Positions 35,050 to 44,512 of a stretch of DNA of 64,000 nucleotides are shown in pieces. This stretch comes from Candidatus Kapaibacterium sp. GTDB taxonomy: Bacteria > Bacteroidota > Ignavibacteria > Kapaibacteriales > UBA7675. Made by a program: the position numbers and the translations under genes. The stretch spans positions 1 to 64,000 of the forward strand of contig JANQRB010000015.1 in assembly GCA_028284775.1 (NCBI GenBank), written 5' to 3'. Under the pieces are notes generated by a model. The model was given only the letters and a program-made list of their open reading frames with translations, was not told where the DNA came from and did not search any database. Position 1 is the stretch's first letter, and every line of letters starts with the position of its first letter.

Positions 35050-35846
35050 TCAGCCTCCGTGAGCTCCGTGTCCCTGTGGTCTTCTAACAGCTGTATAGTT
35101 TGTGGTTGCGGATTGCCAGTGGGTTAAACGTAATAGAAAGTATGACCACAGAGATCACAGGGGACACGGAGTTTAATTCAGCCTCCGTGAGCTCCGTGGC
35201 CCAGTGGTTTTCTATCAGCTGTATTGTTTGTGGTTGCGGATTGCCAGTGGGTTAAACGTAGTAGAATGTATGACCACAGAGATCGCGGGGGAAACGGAGA
35301 TTGATGCAGTCACCGTGAGCTCCGTGGCCCTGTGGTTCTATTTCAACTGAAATACATGTGGTTGTTTATTGCCAGTGGGTTGAATGCAATAGGAAGTATA
35401 ACCACAGAGATCACGGGGGACACGGAGTTTGATGCAGTCACCGTGAGCTCCGAGGCCCAGTGGTTATTTTTCTACTGAAATACATGTGGTTGTGTATTGC
35501 CGGTGGGTTGAATTCAATAGAAAGTATAACCACAGAGATCACAGGGGACACGGAGTATGATTCAGTCTCCGTGATCCCCGTGGCCCTGTGGTTCAATTCA
35601 ACTTGACTGCTTGTGGTTCCGGATTTCCAGTGGGCTAAAAGCAATAGAGAGTATGACCACAGAGACCACAGGGGACACGGAGTATGATTCAGTCTCCGTG
35701 AGCTCCGTGGCCCTGTGGTTCAATTCAACTTAACTGCTTGTGGTACCAGATTTCCAGTGGACTAAAAGCAATAGAAAGTATGACCACAGAGATCACGGTT
35801 GACACGGAGTTTGATACAGTCTCGGTGAGCTCCGTGGCCCTGTGGT
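35050..35846. repeat. Tandem array of 127-128 bp units with internal hairpins
   Basis: Units start with ACCACAGAGA at 35145, 35273, 35401, 35529, 35656 and 35783 (periods 128, 128, 128, 127, 127), preceded by a partial unit from 35050. Each unit has a left arm ACCACAG...CACGGAG, a short variable core (TTNRATNCAGTC-like), a right arm CTCCGTG..CTCCGTGG..CTGTGGT that can pair with the left, and a linker containing TGTGGTT..GATTGCCAGTGGGTT. Copies differ by scattered substitutions, some compensatory in the arms. No gene lies inside. Confidence 0.88.
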
Positions 35847-35984
35847 TCACCACTCAAAGCACCACAAAGACCATCTGATATAGCCTCTATCTATCAGGCA
35901 AATAGCTCCCATCACTTTGACCTACATCGCCGCCTCTGCGTAGTTTTGCCGCTGTATGTTTAACACAGCAACCCGGAGGACTGC

Positions 35985-37370
35985 ATGACTCAGGTACAAA
36001 AGCTCGCGGCTTTCGTGCATCAATCAAGCTACGAACAGCTCTCAGAGGTGGCGCAGCGCGAGTTGAAAATCCGTCTGCTCGACGCGCTGGCATGTGCGAT
36101 CGGCGCGGTCGAAGGCTCACCGGTGCGAAGCATAAGAGAACAAACGGAGGACTTTGGCGGCAGGCCGCTCGCCACCCTGATTGGCGGCGGCAAAAGCGCT
36201 CCCGACCGGGCGGCTTTTTACAATGCGGCGCTCGTGCGATACCTGGATTTTAATGACAGCTATCTCGCTCGGCACGAAACCTGCCATCCGTCGGATAATA
36301 TCGGTGCCGTTCTCGCTGCATGCGAATATGCCGATTCTGACGGTAAAGATTTCCTGACAGCCCTGGCCGTAGCCTATCAGGTGCAGTGCCGGCTGAGCGA
36401 CGTTGCGCCGGTGCGTGCCAAAGGATTCGATCATACGGTACAGGGCTCTTATGCGGCGGCGGCGGGCAGCGCGAGAGCACTCGGCCTCACAGCAACTCAA
36501 ACTGCCAACGCCATGGCGATCGCTGGCACTGCCTACAATGCTTTGCGTGTCACCCGGACGGGTAATCTTTCCAACTGGAAGGGCTTGGCTTATCCCTCCA
36601 CGGCATGGACTTCGACACATGCGGCATTCCTGGCACTTCGCGGGATCACCGGACCTGAAGAAGTCTTCGAAGGCAACAAGGGTTTTAGCGACGCCATCGC
36701 CGGTTCATTTTCGATCGACTGGGAGCGGGAAGACCTCGAACGCGTTACCCGCACTATCATCAAGAAGTTCAATGCCGAGATTCACTCGCAATCTACGCTG
36801 GAGGGGCTGATCGAACTTCGTCAACAACAGGAATTTACAGCGGAGGACATCAGTGCTATCTATCTGGAAACTTTCGACGTAGCCTTTAACATCATCGGCG
36901 GTGGGGAAGAGGGCGACAAAAAGAACATCCGTCGCAAGGAAGAAGCCGACCACAGTCTCCCCTACATGATGGCGGTGGCGCTACTGGACGGCAATGTTCT
37001 ACCCGCCCAGTATACTCCCCAGCGCATTGCGTCCGAAGATGTTCAGAAACTGCTGCGCAAGGTGTCGGTGCGGGAGAACGAGGAGTTCAGTGCCCGCTTC
37101 CCTGATGAAGAAGCCTGCCGCATTCGCATCGAGTTTAACAATGGCACAAGTATTGCGATCGACAAACGCGATTACGAAGGATTTTACACTCGACCGGCAT
37201 CGTGGGAGTTTGTCGAATCCAAATTTACGAATCTGGCAGCGCCTTATTCCAACGCAGTGCTTCGCGAGCAGATCATAGCGATGGTTAAAAACCTGGAGAA
37301 TTTTCAGGTTCGGGAGCTGATGGACTTACTGGCGAAAATCGAGCTTGAGGCCCAAGATACGGGAATTTAG
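35985..37370 (+). CDS. MmgE/PrpD family protein
   Basis: 461-aa protein of the 2-methylcitrate dehydratase/cis-aconitate decarboxylase/immune-responsive gene 1 superfamily. The all-helical N-domain begins FVHQSSYEQLSEVAQRELK and contains LLDALACAIGAVEGSPV, Y..A.V.RYLDFND and HPSDNIGAVLAACEY, which are the family signature blocks with the catalytic Asp/His. The C-domain (about 270-400) includes the KFNAEIHSQSTLEGLI segment. ATG 35985 has GGAGGA upstream. It is followed by a phosphosulfolactate-synthase-like gene, with which it may form a pathway. The exact substrate (a tricarboxylic or sulfonated acid) is unknown. Confidence 0.9.
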   Translation: MTQVQKLAAFVHQSSYEQLSEVAQRELKIRLLDALACAIGAVEGSPVRSIREQTEDFGGRPLATLIGGGKSAPDRAAFYNAALVRYLDFNDSYLARHETCHPSDNIGAVLAACEYADSDGKDFLTALAVAYQVQCRLSDVAPVRAKGFDHTVQGSYAAAAGSARALGLTATQTANAMAIAGTAYNALRVTRTGNLSNWKGLAYPSTAWTSTHAAFLALRGITGPEEVFEGNKGFSDAIAGSFSIDWEREDLERVTRTIIKKFNAEIHSQSTLEGLIELRQQQEFTAEDISAIYLETFDVAFNIIGGGEEGDKKNIRRKEEADHSLPYMMAVALLDGNVLPAQYTPQRIASEDVQKLLRKVSVRENEEFSARFPDEEACRIRIEFNNGTSIAIDKRDYEGFYTRPASWEFVESKFTNLAAPYSNAVLREQIIAMVKNLENFQVRELMDLLAKIELEAQDTGI

Positions 37371-37498
37371 AGGGGCAGGTTGAATCGCTCTTTCCTACAC
37401 TTAGCTCCCATTAGTTTGGAATGAGGCCTGGTGAATACGATTGATAATTTGAGTTGGTTAACAGCATTTTGGTTAAACGATTTTTAGGGAGACTCTAT

Positions 37499-38332
37499 AT
37501 GACAAAAATCAAAACAAATCCGATTGCGTTTGAATGGCTGCAGCGCAATCATCGCGAAAACAAACCGCGCAGCCGTGGACTGACCGAAATTCGGGCTGCC
37601 TACTATTCGAACTTCGGACCGGGCTATTTTCGGGATATCCTGGAGCTGAGCGGCAACTACGTTGACTCGATCAAGTTTGCGGGCGGCTCCTTCACCTTTA
37701 TGAATCCCCAGCGGATTCGGGCGATTAACGAGTTGGCTCATGAATACGGCACACTGGTATCCACCGGCGGCTTTATCGAGTATGTGCTTCGCTATGGGCG
37801 GGAGGCTGTCAGGAAGTACATCACCGAATGCCGGGAACTCGGATTCGATATCATCGAAATCTCGACCGGCTTTATCACGATTCCAACCGATGACTGGCTG
37901 CGTGTGATTGAAGATGTGCAACAGGCCGGGCTGAGAGCCAAGCCGGAGATAGGCGTCCAATTCGGCGCCGGCGGCGACACGTCGAAATCGCAACTGGAAG
38001 CGGAGGGACAACAGGATACGGGCTATGCGATTAAACAAGCGCGGCGTTTTCTGGATGCAGGCGCCTATATGATAATGATTGAATCGGAAGGTATTACGGA
38101 GAATGCCGATCCCTGGCGGGTTGATGTACCTGCGGCATTTATTAACGAGCTGGGGCTGGAAAGCCTGATGTTTGAAGCGGCCGACCCGGCTGTTTTTGAA
38201 TGGTACATCAAAAATTACGGCCCCGAGGTTAACCTCTTTGTCGACCACAGTCAGCTTGTGCAACTGGAATGTTACCGCCAGGGTATTTGGGGGACTAATG
38301 CGATATGGGGTAGAGTGACAACCTATCGCTAA
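37499..38332 (+). CDS. Phosphosulfolactate synthase (ComA) family protein
   Basis: 277-aa TIM-barrel protein. Family blocks are SIKFAGGSFTFM near the N-terminus, LVSTGGFIEYVL, ECRELGFDIIEISTGFITIP, GVQFGAGG, and DAGAYMIMIESEGITEN toward the end. ComA condenses sulfite with phosphoenolpyruvate in coenzyme M synthesis, and plant HSA32 proteins share the fold, so the actual reaction here is open. ATG 37499 has TAGGGAGA upstream. It lies 129 bases after MmgE/PrpD on the same strand and may be co-transcribed. Confidence 0.88.
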   Translation: MTKIKTNPIAFEWLQRNHRENKPRSRGLTEIRAAYYSNFGPGYFRDILELSGNYVDSIKFAGGSFTFMNPQRIRAINELAHEYGTLVSTGGFIEYVLRYGREAVRKYITECRELGFDIIEISTGFITIPTDDWLRVIEDVQQAGLRAKPEIGVQFGAGGDTSKSQLEAEGQQDTGYAIKQARRFLDAGAYMIMIESEGITENADPWRVDVPAAFINELGLESLMFEAADPAVFEWYIKNYGPEVNLFVDHSQLVQLECYRQGIWGTNAIWGRVTTYR

Positions 38333-38648
38333 ACCCGGTCGATCAGGCAGTATAGATCACGACAGCAAAACTGACGCGATTGCTGCCTTGAGTCATCAAA
38401 CCGGCGAATTGTCGGAACTTAGCGCGGAGGCAGACCTGGCTACTACCTGCCTCTGCGGCCTTTCGGACCTTTGATAAGGAACAGAGATACCTCGGCGTCA
38501 CAACATAAGCCGCCTCAAGGCCCGCGGCTTCCCATCATAATCCAAATTTGCAAAACAATCGACAAACCGCTAATATTGTCGCTTCCCGGTCGATTTTGGT
38601 GCGCCCTGCCGGTCTTCACGCACCTTAACTCTATTCTTAGTCCGTCCT
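38333..38648. other. Intergenic with a hairpin after the ComA-like gene
   Basis: 316 bases. The main structure is the GCGGAGGCAG/CTGCCTCTGC hairpin at 38424-38456. Nothing else stands out. Confidence 0.4.
38424..38456 (+). terminator. Possible terminator hairpin without U-run
   Basis: GCGGAGGCAG pairs with CTGCCTCTGC (10 bp, one G-U) around a 13-base loop, about 90 bases after the ComA-like stop. The following bases are only mildly T-rich. Confidence 0.3.
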
Positions 38649-39152
38649 ATGGCATTTGGCAAAGAACGATACATCAAGAAGCTGCCTCATCCAATAGCCG
38701 GCTTTGCGGTTACGGCCGTGTATTTTTTTGCAGGCATACCCCTAGGCTTTATCGTCAGAGCAATCATAACACCCGATGCCGGATTGGGTTCCTTCCTGAA
38801 TTTCGGGATGTTTCCCTTGAGTTTCATCGTGGGCCTGAACCTTTGGTGGGGCATCGTAGGCCTCAAAGAACTCTGGAAGGAGTTCCAGTGGCTGTTCCGC
38901 CCCAGCAAGCGCAGAGAGCTGGAATTGGACGATCCGCCCGGCAGTACCGAGCTCGGCTATAAGATACCCGCCGGTGCCGGTTGGCTTATCGTCACAAGCG
39001 TTGTTTTCGCGGGCATTGCAGGTCTGATCAACGGCTTTTTCTCCGAAACAGCGACGGCGCTTGGCGCGGGCCTCGGCTATGCCATCTTCGGCCTTTGCTA
39101 CGGCTTCGTCAACTGGCAGCTGGCCATTCACGGCTATCATCAGCCTCATTGA
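38649..39152 (+). CDS. Small multi-pass membrane protein
   Basis: 167-aa protein with four hydrophobic stretches (PIAGFAVTAVYFFAGIPLG, GMFPLSFIVGLNLWWGIVG, AGWLIVTSVVFAGIAGLI, ALGAGLGYAIFGLCYGFV) and a charged cytoplasmic-like loop (LFRPSKRRELELDD). No family recognised. ATG 38649 has no strong ribosome site. Its stop lies 20 bases before the convergent minus-strand gene end at 39172. Confidence 0.72.
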   Translation: MAFGKERYIKKLPHPIAGFAVTAVYFFAGIPLGFIVRAIITPDAGLGSFLNFGMFPLSFIVGLNLWWGIVGLKELWKEFQWLFRPSKRRELELDDPPGSTELGYKIPAGAGWLIVTSVVFAGIAGLINGFFSETATALGAGLGYAIFGLCYGFVNWQLAIHGYHQPH

Positions 39153-39171
39153 AGATCGAGCGGCCACGGCG

Positions 39172-40074
39172 CTAAAAATTAACATCGATTTCAAGCAGCA
39201 AGCTTCGCGAGTGAATCGATTCATCCGACTGCCTTGCCAAATGGGCTATGGCTATTTCGCTGTTCGTCTCCCTGATATCTGATCCTTCACTGAGGACAAG
39301 TTCCAAAAAGTTAATCATACTAACGCTGATTTCCAGGCGGTCAAAACGATGCGCCAGCGATAGGTCAAAAGCCAGGCTTTCTGCAGCATGACCGCCGGTG
39401 GGATCTTCTTCCGATGCATTACTCACACAATATCCCATCAAACCAATCTCAATTCCGGCTGGCAGCTCCGTCAATAGACCGCCGCTTAGCTCAAGGGCCG
39501 GTGCGAGCAAAATTCTATGCCCCGCAGGCAAGGCAGAGCGGAACTCACCAAAACTCAGAGCCAGGTCGGCAGCGACATACAGCGAGGGCAGGAGTGACGC
39601 GCGAGCCTCCAAAGTAACGCCCAATTCCCGCGAATGGCCTCGGAAAGGGTTTGATCCGTTCTGGATCGGATAGCTGGCCAGGGGTAAGCCGTCCGCAGCG
39701 ATTGACACAACAAAGCGCCTGCCGAATTGCAATTGTTCCGGCAATTGACCCGGCTTCGTCTGGCGCAGATGCGCAAGGCGCAGCAGGGTTGCCTCCGACC
39801 TGGCCTGTGAGTCATCCGACTCAGCATCCATTGTTCGCGGGGACTGCGTCGCGCCAATGAAGACGTGGTCCCTTGCAACATCCACTCCTGCATTGTGTAG
39901 TGCGGTAGGAAGGCCGCAGTTGCCGACGGCATTGACGGCGAATTGCACAGTGTCGGACTTGTCGGCGACAGGGCAAGTAGTTTCCAGCGCCAAGGCCGCA
40001 TGACCGTGCCATGTCATTAACAGAAGCAGAATGACAGAAAATCGTCGTCGCTCAAGAAAAAGCAAGTAGTTCAT
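39172..40074 (-). CDS. Predicted secreted beta-barrel-like outer-membrane protein
   Basis: 300-aa protein. ATG 40074 gives a signal sequence (FSVILLLLMTWHGHAALA); the frame is open to 40164, but that extension is not signal-like. The C-terminal half alternates strands (GVTLEARASLLPSLYVAADLAL, LLAPALELSGGLLTEL, SRSLLLEIDVNF) and ends in a phenylalanine, as in OM barrels. The N-terminal part has DESD-rich turns and a CGLPTAL segment. Function unknown. Confidence 0.7.
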   Translation of the reverse strand: MNYLLFLERRRFSVILLLLMTWHGHAALALETTCPVADKSDTVQFAVNAVGNCGLPTALHNAGVDVARDHVFIGATQSPRTMDAESDDSQARSEATLLRLAHLRQTKPGQLPEQLQFGRRFVVSIAADGLPLASYPIQNGSNPFRGHSRELGVTLEARASLLPSLYVAADLALSFGEFRSALPAGHRILLAPALELSGGLLTELPAGIEIGLMGYCVSNASEEDPTGGHAAESLAFDLSLAHRFDRLEISVSMINFLELVLSEGSDIRETNSEIAIAHLARQSDESIHSRSLLLEIDVNF

Positions 40075-40318
40075 TGTATGCAGTTTCGATAAATAAACAG
40101 AATGCAAGTGTAATCCTTGACAGTCCGGCGCAGTCGCCGTCGAGAGTTGAAGCCGAAACGACAAAACAGGTTTTCACAGCAACTTGTAGCGGCAGAACTC
40201 TTTGGTAACTGCCTGGCAAGCGAATCAGATTCAATATGTACCAGAAGTGCAGGGGAGCTTAACCACTCCGTTCGATCAGTCAAGAATGAAATGCAGGTAA
40301 CAAACAGATCATAACACC

Positions 40319-41722
40319 CTATGATTTGTCAGTCCCTGACGCTCCGCCGATTTCATAAACATCTTCTCCACTGGCTGTCCGGCTCAGCTCGGTGATTGCC
40401 GACCGAACCTCGCTGCGCAGCAGTGGCGGCAGATAAGTGTTTTCGGCGAGCGACGCAGTCAGCAGGCGCCGGGCACGATCCTTCAGGCCACGCGCGTTTT
40501 CGATCAGTCCTTCCAGAGCCAGCATTGAATCGCTGCCGCTTCCCAGACGCTTTGCCTGCTTAATGCATCGCAATGCTTCCTGTTGCCGGTCACTGCGATA
40601 ATGCAGTAGAGCGGCCGTATGCAGGGCATCGAGATTGTTCGGACGTTGGCGCATGACTTTGGCGGAGCGTTCGGCTGCCTCCTTCATGTTAACATCGTGG
40701 TAGGAATACAAGAGCGCAATATCCAGATCCATCGTGTGTCCGCTCTGCTCGTCTTCCTGCAACATTCCGGCAATCACGGCGATAAGAGAGTCCGCGCGTT
40801 GCGTTTCACCACCTGCGCGATAAATCTCGGCCTGCTGAGCAACGAATGAAAACTCGGGTGCAAGAGCATAGGCCGAGTCCAGCAGGTCTAGGGCCTCGGT
40901 GGTACTGCCGCCCAGTTCCGCCAGCTTTGCAAGTCCCTCCAGGGCAAACGGATAGCTTTCGCGTTCGAGACCGGCCATGCGGTACTGATCGTGCGCGGCA
41001 TCCGGATTGCCGCTGTGCAGATACAGATTGCCCAGCGTCACCCGCGCCCAGGCTTTTGCCTCACTTCCCGGCGCGCCGGCCTGTACCGCCATCAGGAGGG
41101 CATCGATAGCGCCGTCCACATCGCCGTGTAGCTCGCGGAGGTAAGAAACTCGCGCATAGGACTGCAAACCGGGACGGAGTGCGACCATCCTGTCGAGAGC
41201 CGCAACGGCAGCCTGATAGTTACCCAGCTCGACATTGGCGTCGCAGAGTACGCCATAGCCGCCAGCGCTCTGCGGTGCAAGGCTCACGGCGCGATCTGCA
41301 TATTGCAGCGCTTCAGCAAAGCGGTGCTGCGAGAGCATGACGGAACCAAGCAACAGAACCGTGGCGTAGTCATTGCTGTCCAGTTCAAAGGAGCGCAGGA
41401 GCAGGGATTCCGCCGCCGGATAATAGTATGGGTGCTCGCCGGTAACACGCGCTTCCCGCATGTAAATATCAGCCAGTGCCTGCATGGCTTTAACATCATT
41501 CGGCCGTTCCCGCAGCGAACGCTGCAGTTCGATGCTTCGCCGTTCGCGCAACTTAAACTCGGCTTCCGGCAGTCCGGCGGCGCGCGGCAACAATGCGGGA
41601 GTTTCGGACGGCTGCTGCATCTTCTGATGCTCGCAGGACGCAGTCAGAAACAAGAGCAGTATAAGGACTGATACATTGGCGATCGGTAGCAACATTGAAG
41701 AGAAGAAAGGAAAAACAGACAT
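40319..41722 (-). CDS. TPR-repeat lipoprotein
   Basis: 467-aa lipoprotein. The signal peptide has lipobox LTASC (C30 from ATG 41722; ATG 41695 gives a shorter one). The mature protein is a solenoid of TPR pairs from about residue 55 to 430 (AMQALADIYMREA, AVSLAPQSAGGYGVLCDAN, LDLLDSAYALAPE). Such proteins scaffold envelope complexes. It is exported to the periplasm or outer membrane. The gene lies 160 bases downstream of the DUF4331 gene on the same strand. Confidence 0.85.
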   Translation of the reverse strand: MSVFPFFSSMLLPIANVSVLILLLFLTASCEHQKMQQPSETPALLPRAAGLPEAEFKLRERRSIELQRSLRERPNDVKAMQALADIYMREARVTGEHPYYYPAAESLLLRSFELDSNDYATVLLLGSVMLSQHRFAEALQYADRAVSLAPQSAGGYGVLCDANVELGNYQAAVAALDRMVALRPGLQSYARVSYLRELHGDVDGAIDALLMAVQAGAPGSEAKAWARVTLGNLYLHSGNPDAAHDQYRMAGLERESYPFALEGLAKLAELGGSTTEALDLLDSAYALAPEFSFVAQQAEIYRAGGETQRADSLIAVIAGMLQEDEQSGHTMDLDIALLYSYHDVNMKEAAERSAKVMRQRPNNLDALHTAALLHYRSDRQQEALRCIKQAKRLGSGSDSMLALEGLIENARGLKDRARRLLTASLAENTYLPPLLRSEVRSAITELSRTASGEDVYEIGGASGTDKS

Positions 41723-41882
41723 AAGGCATCAGAGAATTGTGTTTGGAAGATTGCTTGTTTAGAACAATTGTCGGGTAGTTAAACGCAGGCCAAGGAAACC
41801 GGGGCTATTCCTTGTGTTTAAGCGACACATCGAGTTTGCCATCGCTGCGTCACAACGAGCAGCCCCGGATGGTACATTGTGA

Positions 41883-43958
41883 TTACGGTAACAGCTCAAA
41901 CTTCATGCTGTCGACGGCGCGCCCGTCCAGCAATAGCTGAGCGATGTAGCTGCCGCCCGGCAGGTCGCTACCCGGCGTCCACTCAAGATTATGCGTGCCA
42001 CGCTGCCGATATCCTGCCTGAAGTGTGGCCTGGCGCTGCCCCTGCAGGTTGTAAATCACAAGCTCAACGTCGGCATTGCCGCTCAGGTGCACGGGTATGG
42101 TCAATGCGCCGCCCCTGCTCGGATTAGGATAGCTCTGGGCGCTGAAAAACCCGGGTTTCGGGCTGAATCCAAGCGTACTGCCACTATGCGGATTATCTTC
42201 CTGCAAGCTGGTAGGCGTGCTGCGCTTCGTACCATAACCGCTGTGCGGGGTCGCCATATAGGGAAAGCGGTCGAGAATCGGCAAGTCGTTTGCTTCCGGG
42301 CCGGCCGAAAATGTCAGAACGTCCAGCAAATCCTGCGTTACAGGCGTACTGCCGTCGAAGTCATCATACCACAGTCCGATTGCCGCCAGTACCACACCGC
42401 TAACCGCCTGCAGCTCGATTCGCGTGACATCATCTTCCAAACGGCGGCCGTTGGGAAACCCGTCCATATTCGGAATAAACTCGAGATCGCTGTTGTCATT
42501 GAATCGCGGGTCGGTCAGGCCGAGGACGGCAGCCTGCACCAATCCGAGCGATGAAAAGTCACTGCTGTTGCGGTCGGTGGGCGGCACGGCCATGTTTAAG
42601 CGCAGGAGGTCTCCGACCGTCGGCAGGAAGTTGTTAATAAAGGGTTTGCCGGCACTCAGCGGACCGCCGGTTTTGCCGGTCGCCAACTGGTAGGGCGGAA
42701 TATTCGGAACACCCGTAAAAAATATCGGCAGAATGTCGACGGTTCGAGGGGCATCCGAGCGCAGCAAAAAAGGACCGAAGGTATCTTCGGCCAGGGCGGT
42801 GCCTGCACGTTCCTCGGGCGAAAGCACCGAAAGACCTGCCTTGCCGTTTCGGAAGTCAAAACGGCCGAGCGAATTCGTCTGGATACGCAGCGGCGCGAAT
42901 CCCGGCACAGCCCCGCCAAACTGGCTGTCATCCATATACAGAGCAAGTTCGGGATTGGCGAAGAGCAGGAGATGCTCTAGTTGTTCATCCTGCGACTGCG
43001 GCGAAATCGAATTCCAGCGGTCTTTCTGACCGAGAGGGATGATAACTTCGTTGGTCAGGGGCATGCCGAGGCGGGACACCTGTATCCAATCGCCGGAGAC
43101 ATCGGGCGGACCGCCATCGGAACGCAAGGTTCTTATCTGCGGACGGGAAGCGCTCGCCCACACGCCGATCACAAAGTCGGGGTCCAGAATATCGGTAGCC
43201 TCCGAGACCTGCTTACCGTCTTTCTGGAGATTTGCGATGGGTACCTGCAGAGCGATACTGTGACAGTTAAAGCCCGCCAGGCCGTCACGCGCGCGATCCG
43301 CGCCGGTACCGTCCAAGCTCCGCACGCCGCCCAGATCAAAGATACCGCCCAGATCGACGAAGAAGGGGTCGTCCCGCGGACCGCAGAACACTTTTTCACC
43401 CTCGCTCGTGGTCGCGATGGCCTGTTCCACAAGCGCATCGTAGGTAGTATTCAGGCCGACTTCCGATTCGATCGAACGCGGCCCGATATTCGGCGGCGGC
43501 ACTGTGCCGTTTTCAACGATGTTGATGAAATTCTGACCGCCATCGACGCTCTTTTCGGCCAAATAAGTGGTTTTAAGGTTTTGCTTACCGAGGCGAATGT
43601 TAAAAAAGGTCGTCGGGTCTTCATTGCTCCGGTTAAAAGTAAAGCGATAGATTATCTCATCACCGGGTTTCGTCACGTCGTTGTCCACGTGAATCTCATA
43701 GCGGATATTCTCGCCGAAGTTAAAGTAGTTCGGACCGCCGTCCGGCAGCTCGAAGGGTACGTAGTTTGCGATAATCGTCACCATGTCTGGATCGTCGGGC
43801 GAACGAAACGCGTAGACGTCCGTATTGTCCGCCAGCGGGTCATTGGCAATCAATGGCGCTTCGCGGTGGCTGGAGGCAAAGACGCCTGCAATTCCCAGGC
43901 AGAATGTCGCCACCGCCATAACGGCTGTGCGCAGTGAAATCAAAGTCTGTCGTTTCAC
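41883..43958 (-). CDS. DUF4331 secreted protein with T9SS sorting domain
   Basis: 691-aa exported protein. GTG 43958 with GAGG upstream starts a signal peptide (AVMAVATFCLGIAGVFA). The mature N-terminus SSHREAPLIANDP and the DNTDVYAFRSPDD block are diagnostic of DUF4331, which spans most of the protein (repeated PD..T...NY pieces, DPF.VDLGGIFD, FSSLGLVQAAVLGLTDPRFN). The C-terminal 90 residues carry SYPNPSRGGAL, VIYNLQGQR and SDLPGGSYIAQL, a T9SS type A domain. Function of the family is unknown; likely surface exposed. Confidence 0.9.
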   Translation of the reverse strand: MKRQTLISLRTAVMAVATFCLGIAGVFASSHREAPLIANDPLADNTDVYAFRSPDDPDMVTIIANYVPFELPDGGPNYFNFGENIRYEIHVDNDVTKPGDEIIYRFTFNRSNEDPTTFFNIRLGKQNLKTTYLAEKSVDGGQNFINIVENGTVPPPNIGPRSIESEVGLNTTYDALVEQAIATTSEGEKVFCGPRDDPFFVDLGGIFDLGGVRSLDGTGADRARDGLAGFNCHSIALQVPIANLQKDGKQVSEATDILDPDFVIGVWASASRPQIRTLRSDGGPPDVSGDWIQVSRLGMPLTNEVIIPLGQKDRWNSISPQSQDEQLEHLLLFANPELALYMDDSQFGGAVPGFAPLRIQTNSLGRFDFRNGKAGLSVLSPEERAGTALAEDTFGPFLLRSDAPRTVDILPIFFTGVPNIPPYQLATGKTGGPLSAGKPFINNFLPTVGDLLRLNMAVPPTDRNSSDFSSLGLVQAAVLGLTDPRFNDNSDLEFIPNMDGFPNGRRLEDDVTRIELQAVSGVVLAAIGLWYDDFDGSTPVTQDLLDVLTFSAGPEANDLPILDRFPYMATPHSGYGTKRSTPTSLQEDNPHSGSTLGFSPKPGFFSAQSYPNPSRGGALTIPVHLSGNADVELVIYNLQGQRQATLQAGYRQRGTHNLEWTPGSDLPGGSYIAQLLLDGRAVDSMKFELLP

Positions 43959-44074
43959 CGAAAAACCTCGTGCATTTGTAGGATAAAACACTCCCAGGCG
44001 AGCAGGCCCCGAGCCACTCACAGCGGAGTTTATTATTTAGACTTGATTAAGTATTACGTGTGTAGTCTGTCTAT

Positions 44075-44512
44075 TCAGAGTTCGGGCAACAGGTTGATAG
44101 TGCGTAAGAAGCCGGCTACATCCCAGAATTGCAGCCCGCGGCGCAGCAAGCCTGCTTCAATCGTCAGGACAGAGATACCGTGAATACACACTTCGCGGCC
44201 GGTAGGCGGGATTTTCATAAACATACCCCGGTGCGTACCAAGAGCCGACCAAATCAGAACAGCTTCATTACGGCACAGCTTTACGGACTCCACCTGTAGG
44301 CAGATGTCCGGAAAGGCATGAAAATAGCCGCATATGCTCCTGCGAACGCTATCGCGTCCCCGGTGTCGCTGTGCTTCGCCGACATCCTGTCCTTCATAGT
44401 CGCCGTCATAGAGCGCAATCACCCGATCTACGTCATGTGCATTCCATGCCGCGATCAGTTCGTCGATAAGAGATTGCACTTCTGTTGAACCATTCATAGT
44501 CGCACTATTCAT
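44075..44512 (-). CDS. SnoaL-like (NTF2-fold) protein
   Basis: 145-aa protein of the SnoaL polyketide-cyclase/ester-cyclase type. It shows LIDELIAAWNAHDVDRVIALYDGDY, RGRDSVRRSICGYFHAFPDI, and IPPTGREVCIHGISVLTIE with a terminal WDVAGFLR segment, the normal order for the family. The length is typical (about 130-150). Cytoplasmic. The substrate is unknown. ATG 44512 is used; ATG 44497 is an alternative. Confidence 0.85.
   Translation of the reverse strand: MNSATMNGSTEVQSLIDELIAAWNAHDVDRVIALYDGDYEGQDVGEAQRHRGRDSVRRSICGYFHAFPDICLQVESVKLCRNEAVLIWSALGTHRGMFMKIPPTGREVCIHGISVLTIEAGLLRRGLQFWDVAGFLRTINLLPEL

Noticed and set aside
35050-35846. CRISPR array
   Set aside because: Units are 127-128 bp with no unique spacers between short repeats, so it is a tandem repeat instead.
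42981-43937. 318-codon plus-strand frame opposite the DUF4331 gene
   Set aside because: Antisense to the strongly supported DUF4331 protein.
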